Shown here piece after piece: positions 55,109 to 63,641 of a stretch of 64,000 nt of DNA. The translations under genes were made by a program, and so were the position numbers. Positions within the stretch are counted from its first letter, which is position 1; each line of letters begins with the position of its first letter. A model generated the notes under the pieces. The model saw only the letters and a list, made by a program, of their open reading frames with translations. It had not been told where the DNA came from and made no database searches. Source of the DNA: Alistipes dispar (lineage in GTDB: Bacteria > Bacteroidota > Bacteroidia > Bacteroidales > Rikenellaceae). The DNA is taken from assembly GCF_006542685.1 (NCBI RefSeq), contig NZ_AP019736.1:2592001-2656000 (forward strand). The letters run 5' to 3'.

Positions 55109-57073
55109 ATGAAATTCAAGAATAAGATAGTGTATGGTCTGGTCCTCGGTGCATTTGCGCTGGCTTCGTGCCAGAAAGACGAGGACGGGCCGACGATCTC
55201 CGGCGATTCGCTGACAGTGGACCGCGAGGAGATCCTCGTGGGTCCCGACCGCATTCACGAGACGGTTCTGGTCACGGCATCGGACGATCTCGAATGGGTT
55301 ACCAGTTCTTCCAGGTTCTTCGTGTCCACGACGCCTGCCAATGGCACGGGGTCGGCCGAGGTGACGTTCGTCATCGACTCCACGCTGGAGGCGGGCTCCC
55401 GCACGGCGCAGGTCCGCATCATGAACCGCAACGACGAAAGCGAGCGGAAAATCATCAATATTACGCAGTTCGGCTATGGGAAACAGATTCTGCCCAGAAA
55501 GCCGGAGGTGCAGATCGAGAGTTCGGCGTCCTATGACGATCGTTACATCGACGCCACGATTACGACCAATGTGGCTTTCGAGGTCGATCCGGCGGTCGAG
55601 TATGAACTGGGCGAGGAACTGACGCCCGAGGACCAGGCGTCGTTGTCGGAGAGCGACCTGAAGAACTGGATCCGCATGGACGGCATAAAGATTCCCAGCG
55701 CGGAGGAACAGAATGCCGAACTGGACAGCAAGGATCGCCCGCGGTCGTTCGACATCCGGATTCCGTGGGAGATGAACACGATTCCCTATACGCGTATCGC
55801 GAAGATCAAACTGGTCCCGACCGATCCGGATGTCGAACTGGTGGATAAGGACGGCAATCCGACCGGAGAGGTATATATTACCGTGACTCAGGAATCCGCA
55901 CAGCGCATTACGGACGACCGTGCGGGCGACTCGCTGGCCGTGGTGATGATCAACGAGAAGATCCAGAGCATGATTTCGTGGGATACGAGCGAGAACATGA
56001 CCAACTGGGACGTGGTGACGCTTTGGGAGGAGACCGACGAGGACAAACCTTCCGAAGAGGCCGTGGGCCGCGTCCGTTCCGTGACGTTCTCGATGTTCAA
56101 CCTTCAGGAAGGCGAGACTTTCCCGCGTGAGATCCGTTATCTGAAATACCTCGAATCGGTTACGCTTCAAAGCAACACCAACCGTCAGATCCGGGAGATG
56201 GACCTCGGCGAGGAGATCGGGGAACTGGAACACCTGAAGAACCTGACGGTGAATTCCTACGGTCTGAAGGGTCTGCCGGCGAACTTCGTCCGGTTGGGAC
56301 AGACGTTGGAGAAACTCGATCTGGGCGCCAATAACTTCGCGAAGCTGACCGACATCACGACGGTCGTGAACAAGACCAACTTCCCGAAACTCAAGGTGCT
56401 GAAACTTTCCGGCAACCGCCGCAACGATACGACCGGCGAACTGAATACGGAAAACCGGGAAGAGCTTACCGGCGGAGAACTCGGAATGTATCAGAATCTG
56501 ACTACGGACAGACAGGCGTTTATCGACCTGCTGAAGTGGGATGCGCTGGAAGAGCTCAGCTTGTCGTACGAACTCTTCGAAGGCTCCCTGCCGACCGACG
56601 AAGAGATGGCCGCCGCCGGATTCGTGACCTACAAGGAGACGCCGCAGGCGGAAGAGAAGTATCCGCTGTTGCAGGACACCTGCCGCTGGCTGCTCACCGA
56701 CCGCGAGGTGGTACTTCCCGGCATGAACCGTAAGGTGAAGGGCAGCGAGGTGCTGTGCGTGCTGCCTTACGCCAAAGTATTCGCCATCAACCTGAACTTC
56801 CTGACGGGCGACGTACCCGACTGGATTCTGTTCCATCCTTATCTTCAGGAGTGGAATCCCGACTCGATGATCTTCAACCAATGGGAAGACGGCAAGGATA
56901 CGCAGGGCAACTCCGTAGGTTTCGACAATGTGAAGAACAACCCGGATTTCGGATACGGATATTATTACGGAAACGGCAAGGAGGCGAACCGCAGCGAAGC
57001 GGCCTATCCGATGTACTACAACAAGTACGTGGGAGGCGGCGACGAAGGCGGCACGTGGCCCGACCAGCAGTAA
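55109..57073 (+). CDS. BACON-domain leucine-rich-repeat lipoprotein
   Basis: 654 residues; MKFKNKIVYGLVLGAFALAS with lipobox LASC. Residues ~35-125 are a BACON-like domain (LTVDREEILVGPDRIHETVL, VRIMNRNDESERKIINITQF). A second beta domain follows, then a helical stretch with SMISWDTSENMTNWDVVTLW. LRR-like repeats run from about 320: LKYLESVTLQSNTN, LEHLKNLTVNSYGLKGLPAN, LEKLDLGANNFAKL and LKVLKLSGNRRN. The end is Tyr/Gly-rich (YGYYYGNGKEANRSE). Together with the previous gene it forms a pair of large LRR binding proteins just before a secreted protease, suggesting a cell-surface protein-capture complex. Role inferred. Confidence 0.8.
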   Translation: MKFKNKIVYGLVLGAFALASCQKDEDGPTISGDSLTVDREEILVGPDRIHETVLVTASDDLEWVTSSSRFFVSTTPANGTGSAEVTFVIDSTLEAGSRTAQVRIMNRNDESERKIINITQFGYGKQILPRKPEVQIESSASYDDRYIDATITTNVAFEVDPAVEYELGEELTPEDQASLSESDLKNWIRMDGIKIPSAEEQNAELDSKDRPRSFDIRIPWEMNTIPYTRIAKIKLVPTDPDVELVDKDGNPTGEVYITVTQESAQRITDDRAGDSLAVVMINEKIQSMISWDTSENMTNWDVVTLWEETDEDKPSEEAVGRVRSVTFSMFNLQEGETFPREIRYLKYLESVTLQSNTNRQIREMDLGEEIGELEHLKNLTVNSYGLKGLPANFVRLGQTLEKLDLGANNFAKLTDITTVVNKTNFPKLKVLKLSGNRRNDTTGELNTENREELTGGELGMYQNLTTDRQAFIDLLKWDALEELSLSYELFEGSLPTDEEMAAAGFVTYKETPQAEEKYPLLQDTCRWLLTDREVVLPGMNRKVKGSEVLCVLPYAKVFAINLNFLTGDVPDWILFHPYLQEWNPDSMIFNQWEDGKDTQGNSVGFDNVKNNPDFGYGYYYGNGKEANRSEAAYPMYYNKYVGGGDEGGTWPDQQ

Positions 57074-57090
57074 AGAACGATAAAAAGCCA

Positions 57091-59229
57091 ATGGATCTGA
57101 TGAAGAGATATTATGTATATGCGGCGCTCTTCGCCTTTGCGTTGACGTCGTGCGTCAAGGAGGATCTGGAGCAGGGAACCCCTGCTCCGGCCCCCGGGAC
57201 GGAAGTGAAGCTCCCGGCCGACGCCGAAGCGGGGGAGCTGCTGATCAAATTCAAACCCGAGATGTCGGATATTCTGGACCGGACGTTCACTCGGGCTACC
57301 CGTAACGGCGGCAGCGGTGTGATGACCCGTTCGGGCATTCCTTCGACCGATGAGATTCTGGATATTCTCGGCGGTTATCATTTCGAGCGTATCTTCCCGC
57401 GCGACGAGCGGAACGAGGCGCGGACCCGCGAAGCGGGGCTCCATCTGTGGTACAAGGTGAAATTCGACGAGAATGCCGATTTGCATGAAGCTGCCCGCAG
57501 GCTGAGCCTGCTGGGAGAAATCTCCGCCGTGCAGGGCAACCACCGGATCAAGCGCGCCTACGACGCCAAGCGGCTGAAAACCTACATGAGCAACGCCGCC
57601 GCACAGCGCCTCTCCGCGACGCGCGCTGCCGAGGACGACATCGACTTTTCGGGGCTGGGACTGCCGTTCGAAGCCGATCCCGCGCTGAAGTACCAGTGGC
57701 ATTACAACAATACGGGCGACTATTCGTTCAAGGAGAACAATCCGGACGCGAAGGTCGTCGCCGGTTGCGACGTCAATTGCGTGGAGGCGTGGAAGATGTG
57801 CACGGGCGATCCTTCGATCGTCGTCGCCGTGCTCGACGAGGGTGTGATGTACACCCACCCCGACCTGGAGGCCAATATGTGGAAGAACGACGGCGAGGTG
57901 CTCAATGCCGGCAAAGACGCCGACGGCAACGGCTATGAGGACGACGTTTACGGCTACAATTTCGTGGAGGACACGGGCCTGATTTCCTGGACGGGCGAGG
58001 GCAACACGGGCCACGGCACGCATGTCGCCGGAACCATCGCCGCCGTCAACGGCAACGGCCGGGGCGTCTGCGGCATCGCCGGCGGACACGACGGCAGCGG
58101 CAGCGGTGTGAAGATCATGTCGTGTCAGGTCTTTGCGGGCGACATGAGCTCCACGCTGGACCAGGAGGCCAAAGCGATCAAGTATGCGGCCGACAACGGC
58201 GCGGTCATCCTGCAATGCAGTTGGGGATATATCTCGGCCGATGCCAACCAGGCGATCTTCGGCACCGTGCTGGGCCCCGCCACCGAGGAGGAGTGGGAAG
58301 CGACCTATCCGCTGGAGAAAGAGGCGCTGGACTACTTCATCCAAAATGCCGGATCGCCCAACGGTGTTATCGAGGGCGGCATTGCGGTCTTCGCCGCAGG
58401 CAACGAGTACGCCGCCACCCCCTCCTTCCCGGGAGCCTATTCCAAGTGCGTGACCGTCGGAGCGCTGGATGCAGGGTTCACTCCCTCGAGCTTTACGAAC
58501 TACGGTGTCGGGGTGGACGTGAGCGCTCCGGGCGGCGACATGGAGTACTACGGCAAGGTTGGCGAGGAGGATCCCGAAGGGTGGCTCGACGAAGGCGGTA
58601 CGCCCGTCATGGGCTACGGCTCGGTCCTTTCCACGTGGTTCATCGACGGCCAGCCGGCTTATGGCTATATGGATGGCACCTCGATGGCCTGCCCGCATGT
58701 GTCGGGTGTGGCGGCGCTGGGATTGTCGTATGCCGTGCAGAAGCGGCGCCATTTCAAGGCCGACGAATTCGTTTCCCTGCTGAAGCAGTCGGTTAAGGAG
58801 ATCGACGACACCTACCTGAAAGGCAACAAACTCTACTACTACACTCACAACTATGCGAGCGCTCCGGCTACCAAGATGGCTTTGGCCGATTACCGCGGTA
58901 AGATGGGTACGGGTATGGTCGATGCGGGGAAGCTGCTGAAAGCGGTCGAGGGGGCCGGTTTGGAGATGAAGCTCCCGAACATGTACGTCTCGACGGACGG
59001 ATCGGCGACGCTCGATCTGGCGTTCTACTTCGAGAACGGCCGCAACCTGACCTATACGGTCTCGGTGGCCGATGCGCAGATCGCCGAAGCGTCGGTTTCC
59101 GGAACGATGCTGACGGTCGGAGGCGTGGCTGCCGGATCGACGAAAATCACCGTCAAACCCTCCGCCGGACAGGAGCAGACGATGATCGTCACCGTGCGGA
59201 AAAATGCCGGCGACAGCGGTTGGATGTAG
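57091..59229 (+). CDS. Subtilisin-like (S8) serine protease lipoprotein
   Basis: 712 residues from ATG 57091 (ATG 57100 is possible), lipobox LTSC. A prodomain of the I9 type is suggested by AGELLIKFKPEMSDIL and LHLWYKVKFDENADLHEAAR before residue 170. The catalytic triad is Asp249 (VVAVLDEGVMYTHPDL), His308 (GHGTHVAGTIAA) and Ser531 (MDGTSMACPHVSG); the Asp sits in LDEG rather than the commoner DTG or DSG. The oxyanion Asn is probably in AVFAAGNEY. After the catalytic domain comes a short Ig-like C-terminal domain (VSGTMLTVGGVAAGSTKITV). It should cut proteins at the cell surface and feed the SusCD-like importer of the same operon. Confidence 0.93.
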   Translation: MDLMKRYYVYAALFAFALTSCVKEDLEQGTPAPAPGTEVKLPADAEAGELLIKFKPEMSDILDRTFTRATRNGGSGVMTRSGIPSTDEILDILGGYHFERIFPRDERNEARTREAGLHLWYKVKFDENADLHEAARRLSLLGEISAVQGNHRIKRAYDAKRLKTYMSNAAAQRLSATRAAEDDIDFSGLGLPFEADPALKYQWHYNNTGDYSFKENNPDAKVVAGCDVNCVEAWKMCTGDPSIVVAVLDEGVMYTHPDLEANMWKNDGEVLNAGKDADGNGYEDDVYGYNFVEDTGLISWTGEGNTGHGTHVAGTIAAVNGNGRGVCGIAGGHDGSGSGVKIMSCQVFAGDMSSTLDQEAKAIKYAADNGAVILQCSWGYISADANQAIFGTVLGPATEEEWEATYPLEKEALDYFIQNAGSPNGVIEGGIAVFAAGNEYAATPSFPGAYSKCVTVGALDAGFTPSSFTNYGVGVDVSAPGGDMEYYGKVGEEDPEGWLDEGGTPVMGYGSVLSTWFIDGQPAYGYMDGTSMACPHVSGVAALGLSYAVQKRRHFKADEFVSLLKQSVKEIDDTYLKGNKLYYYTHNYASAPATKMALADYRGKMGTGMVDAGKLLKAVEGAGLEMKLPNMYVSTDGSATLDLAFYFENGRNLTYTVSVADAQIAEASVSGTMLTVGGVAAGSTKITVKPSAGQEQTMIVTVRKNAGDSGWM

Positions 59230-59242
59230 AATTGAATGGCCT

Positions 59243-60070
59243 GTGAAGCGGATTCGAAAGATATGGCTTGTCGCGGCCCTTTGCTCGGCGGCCGCGATGT
59301 CCTCTGCGGGTTTTGCACAGGGACTTCCCGACCGCTCCGAGGCAACCGTCGATTCGCTGCTTGATCCTCCGCTCGCCGCGGTCCGGCCGTTGCGCTTCGA
59401 ACGCGCGACGGCCGATCTGGGGACACTCCGCGAGGAGGATGCCCCCGTACGCCGGCGTTTCGTTTTCAAGAACCGGAGCGACGAAACGATTGCCATCGTC
59501 CGGGTCAGCGTCGGGTGCAGGTGTCTCGCGGCCGAGTGGCCGAAGGGCGGCATCGCCCCCGGAGCCGAAGGTGCGGTCGAGCTGACGTACGACCCCGAGA
59601 ACCATCCGGGACGGATCGACGTAAGTGCTTTCGTCTATGTATCGGGACCGGACCGCAAGCCCGCTGCGCGGCTGACGTTCACGGGCGAAGTACTGCCTGC
59701 GGCGAATCCCTGGGCGCGCTTCCCGCATGCGATGGGGGCGTTGCGGCTCAAACAGAAGGGCGCGGAGTTCCGCGGACTGGAATCCGGAGCGAAGGCTACG
59801 GAACGTATCCTCTGCGGCAATGCCGGCGAGCGGCCGTTGCGGTTGTCGGCGGAGCTGATTCCCGATTTCGCGGCGTTCCGCACGGAGCCGGAAACGATTC
59901 CGCCGGGCGGCGAGGCCGACATCGTGATTACGGTTGACGCCTCGGAAATTCCTCCCGCGCGGGAAACGGATTTCTCGTTTCCCGTCATCGTCGCAGGCGT
60001 GGACGGAAGGCCGTCGGAGAGAACCCTGACCGTCAAGATAAATCGAAAAAACAAGAACATAACAGACTGA
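59243..60070 (+). CDS. DUF1573-family exported protein
   Basis: 275 residues from a GTG start at 59243, chosen because the ATG upstream overlaps the protease gene and adds no signal. The signal peptide VKRIRKIWLVAALCSAAAM ends at FAQ. Two repeats of the DUF1573 beta-sandwich (RFERATADLGTLREEDAPVR with VSVGCRCLAAEWPKGGIAPG, and a second copy from about 150) are visible; the GC.C pattern is typical. DUF1573 proteins are periplasmic or surface and often sit near proteases and Sus loci, but their function is unknown. It lies 13 bases after the protease gene. Confidence 0.85.
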   Translation: MKRIRKIWLVAALCSAAAMSSAGFAQGLPDRSEATVDSLLDPPLAAVRPLRFERATADLGTLREEDAPVRRRFVFKNRSDETIAIVRVSVGCRCLAAEWPKGGIAPGAEGAVELTYDPENHPGRIDVSAFVYVSGPDRKPAARLTFTGEVLPAANPWARFPHAMGALRLKQKGAEFRGLESGAKATERILCGNAGERPLRLSAELIPDFAAFRTEPETIPPGGEADIVITVDASEIPPARETDFSFPVIVAGVDGRPSERTLTVKINRKNKNITD

Positions 60071-60075
60071 ATGAT

Positions 60076-60576
60076 ATGAAACATCTTTTTAAGATCGCCC
60101 TGCTGGCCTCCTGCCTGCTCTGTTTCGCCGCGTGCGACGATGACGAATCCCGGACTCCGGAGATCGAGGTCACCCCGGCCTATCTGAACGGGACCTGGAC
60201 GCTCGCCGAGTGGAACGGGGCGCCCCTGGCCGACGGACTTTACCTCTACATTACGTTCAACCGCCGGGAGAGGACCTATGAAATGTACCACAATTTCGAC
60301 AGCATGTACGCCCGGCTCGTCACCGGTTCGTTCAATGTCGAAGAGGACAAGGAACTGGGCTATGTCATCAGCGGCGACTACGATTACGAGAACGGCGACT
60401 GGACCCGCGAATACGTCGTCTCCGATCGGCTCGAGGACGCGATGACATGGACGGCGAAGGACGATGCCGGAGACGTGCACCGTTTCGTCCGCTGCGAGAA
60501 GGTTCCCGACGAGATCGTGGACGAAGCGAAATCCGATACGGAGGCAGACGCTGTAAAGTTATCCGTCATTTTCTGA
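60076..60576 (+). CDS. Lipocalin-like lipoprotein
   Basis: 166 residues; ATG 60076, signal LLASCLLCFAAC. The body has the pattern of Bacteroidales lipocalin-like domains: LNGTWTLAEWNGAPL at the start, YLYITFNRRERTYEMY, LVTGSFNVEEDKELGYVISG, and VVSDRLEDAMTWTAKDDAG. Such small barrels bind hydrophobic ligands or act as inhibitors of proteases; which applies here is not clear. It begins five bases after the DUF1573 stop and ends just before a strong hairpin at 60582-60626. Confidence 0.75.
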   Translation: MKHLFKIALLASCLLCFAACDDDESRTPEIEVTPAYLNGTWTLAEWNGAPLADGLYLYITFNRRERTYEMYHNFDSMYARLVTGSFNVEEDKELGYVISGDYDYENGDWTREYVVSDRLEDAMTWTAKDDAGDVHRFVRCEKVPDEIVDEAKSDTEADAVKLSVIF

Positions 60577-60581
60577 CGATG

Positions 60582-60626
60582 CTCCCGACTCCGTGGGGGG
60601 GGGAATCCCCGGTGTCGGGAGTTTTT
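60582..60626 (+). terminator. Terminator hairpin with a poly-G (G9) loop
   Basis: CTCCCGACTCCG (60582-60593) pairs with 60610-60621 with one mismatch, followed by TTTTT (60622-60626). The loop holds nine G (60595-60603), then AATCCCC, whose C-run can also pair with the G-run to lengthen the hairpin. It separates the lipocalin gene from the last lipoprotein gene. Confidence 0.8.
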
Positions 60627-60660
60627 GAATCCGAAGTTCCCCCCTAAAAAAAATGTTCCT

Positions 60661-62558
60661 ATGAAAAAGTTTTTACTTTCGATGGCATCGTTGATGCTCC
60701 TGTTGGGAGGAGCCTGCAACGATGACAACGGCGAGGGGGGGGTAAAAATCCTCCTTCCATCGAGGTAGGTGAGGTTTCGTTCTCCGAACAGGACGGCACG
60801 GCCAAAGTCGAGGTCCGTCCCTCCGAAAACACCGAGACCTGGTATTGGAAATGCGTTCCGGCCGGGGAGGAGGCCGATTACGAATCGGTGACCGGAAACG
60901 AGGCGACGACGCTCGACCTGACCGTGACGGTGGATGTGGACTACGTCGTTTCGGTCTATGCCGAGAATGCGGACGGGAAAAGCGATGTCGTCACGAAAGA
61001 TTTTAAGATCAGCTCGGCAGAGCTGAAGGGCGAACTGGTGGAACTCACGGTGAAGAACCTGACGGCTTTTTCGCTGGACGTGGATGTGAAGAAGAGCATC
61101 AAGTGCTCCAAATACGTGATCACAGCCATGCAGAAGAATTCTTATAACGAAGAGTACTTCATCCAGTCGGCCGAAACGTCGCTGAGTCCGAATCCGGATT
61201 ATCCGATGCAGCCGTTCAACTGGAGCGACAAGAGTGCGACGTTCACCGAACATACGTTGGTCAAGAATAGGATGGCGGATGATCCCGAGAGCGAAGGCGT
61301 TAAGCTCACTTCGAGCGAAGACGACGATATGAACAAGATGGTGGTTTGCGTTTATGCGTTGCCTGCAGGCGACGGGCAGGCTGAAGTCTTTACTCAGGAT
61401 TTCACCGTTCCGGAACCCTCCGATTACGACGGTTCGATCGAGGTGCAGATCGACATCGCCGACGAGGACATCACGCTGACGTCGGTGGCTGCGACCATCA
61501 CGGCGGGCGCGGGCTGCAAAAAGATTTTCACTTCCCTGATCGGGGCGTCGGATTACGATCCTTTCGACGAGATCACCGACGAGGCGAAGCGGAAGGAACT
61601 GCTCACGGTACTCGGCAACAATCGGCAGGTGCTTCCCTATACGGAGCCTTACAAGGTGGATTTCACGCATAACATGACGCCTAATACGACGTGGCGACTT
61701 TATGCCGTACCTATCGCCGAGGACGGTACGATCGGCAAGGTGACCTACGAGGACTTCACGACGAAGAAGCCGGTCTTCGATGGTACGGGCGAGATCGTTT
61801 CCGCCGAACTCTCCCAGACGACTCCCGAGGCCATCGAGTTGAAACTGACGACGAGCGGCGACGTCGAGAAGGTGCGCATCTTCTGCTGGTCGTATAACGA
61901 GTGCTACAATATCGTCGGCGACCCGGCCGAACTGGAGTGGGCGATATACGACCGAGAGAACAATGCGTCGTGGACGGACGAGTATGCGAAGGATGAGTTT
62001 TCCGGAACGCTGTCTCTGAGCATTCTGCATCCCGGAGACGATTACTGCATCTACGGGGCCACGGTCGATGCGAAGGGCAACGTGAGCTATCCGGTGAACC
62101 TGGTGCAGCTCGCCGGGGGAAGCGAGGACAAAGATGCGATGTTCAAGACGATGCCCGAAGAGCAGGAGGAGATCGTAGTGAAGTTCGACGGCACGGGCGA
62201 AGCGACGCTCAAAGTTACGGAGACCGAGAAAGACGAATATTCGACGAATATCGAATACACCGTGACCAAAGGCGCCAATACGGTCAAGGCCTACCGTATC
62301 CGCACGGCCAGCACGGCCTACGAGGAGACGCTCGAGGAGGATTTGAAAACGGCTTTTGCCGACTATCCCAACTCGATTTCGGGTTCCTACAAAGAGCTGA
62401 CGTTCGCCGACGGCGATACGGAGTCGGAGACGCTGGAATATCTGACGAACTACGATTCCGAATGGGGTGGCAATATCGTCGCGATCGTGACGGTGGACAA
62501 GGATGGCAAGCTGAAGATCGCGGATTACTACCTGGCCGGAACAGGCGACAAGGAATAA
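60661..62558 (+). CDS. Large Fn3-like lipoprotein, frame broken at G8 tract
   Basis: From ATG 60661 the signal MKKFLLSMASLMLLLGGAC ends in a lipobox, then NDDNGE and eight G (60735-60742); in this frame translation stops at a TAG within about 15 codons. With nine G it continues as GGGKNPPSIEVGEVSFSEQD and on without interruption to TAA 62558. The total of 1898 plus one base is exactly 633 codons, giving a 632-residue protein. It consists of repeated beta domains resembling fibronectin type III (VTGNEATTLDLTVTVDVDYV, VEIVSAELSQTT-like strands) and ends YYLAGTGDKE. No catalytic motif is visible. Being last in the operon and behind a terminator, it may have its own expression. Function unknown. 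Confidence 0.82.
60735..60742 (+). repeat. Poly-G tract (G8) after the lipobox of the last lipoprotein
   Basis: Eight G about 25 codons after the start. Nine (or six) would be in frame. Same position relative to the export signal as in the third susC. Confidence 0.82.
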
Positions 62559-62590
62559 GGTCGTTTGGCTGTTTTGCAATTCTATCGTTT

Positions 62591-62614
62591 CCGTTCGGAC
62601 ATGGTTCCGAACGG
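62591..62614 (+). terminator. Short hairpin after the operon
   Basis: CCGTTCGGA (62591-62599) pairs perfectly with TCCGAACGG (62606-62614). Only a short AT-rich tail follows, so it is a weaker terminator than the one at 62723. Confidence 0.45.
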
Positions 62615-62722
62615 GAATTTTAGAAAAGTTTGAAATCAATACCAGTGGACATTTCTTGCCATAGAGTTATAAAACGAATCTACTGCGAACCGACCGTGTC
62701 CGGAAAATAAAAAGTTCATGAT

Positions 62723-62761
62723 AATCGGAAAGAGCGATTGTTCCGGTCGCTCTTTCCGATT
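62723..62761 (+). terminator. Intrinsic terminator of the protease/LRR operon
   Basis: A 15-bp perfect stem (62723-62737 with 62747-62761) with a nine-base loop is followed by TTATTCTTC. The opposite side is A-rich, so it may also stop minus-strand transcripts. Confidence 0.8.
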
Positions 62762-62915
62762 TTATTCTTCGTCGTCGTTTCTGAGTTGCAAGACTTGTCT
62801 TGCATTCGATGGCGATACAACTAACGCCCGTTTTCCGCTCGAATCGTTCGCGGGCCACGTTGTCCTTTTCATACCATGCCCCGAACTGCATTTTCCTGCA
62901 CTTCCGGGAAAAGAA

Positions 62916-62950
62916 AAAAGCCTTGCAAATGTTTTATTTACAAGGCTTTT
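62916..62950 (-). terminator. Intrinsic terminator of tRNA-Asp copy 2
   Basis: Same hairpin as at 15625-15659 (AAAAGCCTTG / CAAGGCTTTT) with a T-run on the minus strand. Confidence 0.85.
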
Positions 62951-62974
62951 CGCTTTTTTTGTCATGATGTCTTG

Positions 62975-63048
62975 CGGTGCGTAGGGGACTCGAACCCCTG
63001 ACCCCGTGCGTGACAGGCACGTATTCTAACCGGCTGAACTAACGCACC
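62975..63048 (-). tRNA. tRNA-Asp (anticodon GTC), copy 2
   Basis: Identical over all 74 nt to the copy at 15683-15756: the cloverleaf has acceptor GGTGCGT/ACGCACC, anticodon GTC and T-arm GGGGTTCGAGTCCCC. CCA is not encoded. It lies downstream of rsmD on the same strand, with its own promoter. Confidence 0.97.
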
Positions 63049-63068
63049 GTTTTTCGGTATTGCGAGTG

Positions 63069-63099
63069 CAAAGATAGTCGAATTTTTTGAATCGGCAAT
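63069..63099 (-). promoter_or_regulatory. Promoter of tRNA-Asp copy 2
   Basis: On the minus strand ATTG (63099-63096, one mismatch to TTTG), 19-bp spacer, TATCTTTG (63076-63069). The -7 box lies within the repeat, but the -33 box comes from different flanking DNA, so the two copies may differ in strength. Confidence 0.65.
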
Positions 63100-63104
63100 G
63101 TTTT

Positions 63105-63641
63105 TTACGGTTTTTTGAAGAAAGAAAATTGTACGCTTCCGTAACTTCTTAATTGCCAGAAACAGGCATTGTCCGAAAAGTCCGCTTTCTTCGAGTGTTC
63201 GAAGATCAGCAGCCCTCCGCTGCGCAGGCGGTCGCCTTCGAGCGTCAACCGTACGATCTCTTCGCTGCCCTCCAGATCGTAGGGGGCGTCGGAAAACACG
63301 ATATCGAACTGCTTGTTGCAGTTTTTCAGGTAGAGGAACGCGTTCGCCTTGACGGCGTGGAGGCTGCCGATGCCCAGTTGCGCGGCCGTCTGCCGGATGA
63401 AGTTGTAGTGCACCGGGTTGATCTCCACGGCCGTGACGCTGCGGGCTCCCCGCGAGGCGAACTCGTAGCTGATCGAGCCGGTCCCGGCGAAGAGGTCCAA
63501 TACGTCGCACTCCTCGAAATCCACGAGGTTTCCCAGCACGTTGAAGAGGTTCTCCTTGGCGAAGTCCGTCGTCGGACGCGCTCTGAGGTTGCGGGGCGGA
63601 TTGATCGCCCGGCCCTTGTATTTGCCGCTGATTATTCGCAT
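63105..63641 (-). CDS. rsmD: 16S rRNA (guanine(966)-N2)-methyltransferase RsmD
   Basis: 178 residues from ATG 63641. The opening MRIISGKYKGRAINPPRNLR with ARPTTDFAKENLFNVL is the standard RsmD start. The SAM-binding motif I is VLDLFAGTGSISYEF, motif II VTAVEINPVHYNFI, and the catalytic motif is FSDAPYDL, where most family members have DPPY; Ala replaces the first Pro here. The enzyme methylates G966 of 16S rRNA in the 30S subunit. The gene overlaps the preceding DUF3822 gene by ten bases (start 63641, its stop 63632), a neighbour pair common in Bacteroidetes. It is chromosomal housekeeping and marks the right end of the accessory region. Confidence 0.95.
   Translation of the reverse strand: MRIISGKYKGRAINPPRNLRARPTTDFAKENLFNVLGNLVDFEECDVLDLFAGTGSISYEFASRGARSVTAVEINPVHYNFIRQTAAQLGIGSLHAVKANAFLYLKNCNKQFDIVFSDAPYDLEGSEEIVRLTLEGDRLRSGGLLIFEHSKKADFSDNACFWQLRSYGSVQFSFFKKP

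Larger units (their letters stand above)
62875..63076. repeat. ~200-bp direct repeat, copy 2 (contains tRNA-Asp)
   Basis: Nearly identical to 15584-15784, same orientation. The shared block ends at the -7 box of the tRNA promoter; sequence beyond differs. Confidence 0.9.

Noticed and set aside
15584..63076. Integrative element inserted at tRNA-Asp
   Set aside because: The direct repeats fit, but no integrase, relaxase or conjugation gene is present, and both tRNA copies are complete with promoter and terminator, so I call it only a repeat-bounded region.
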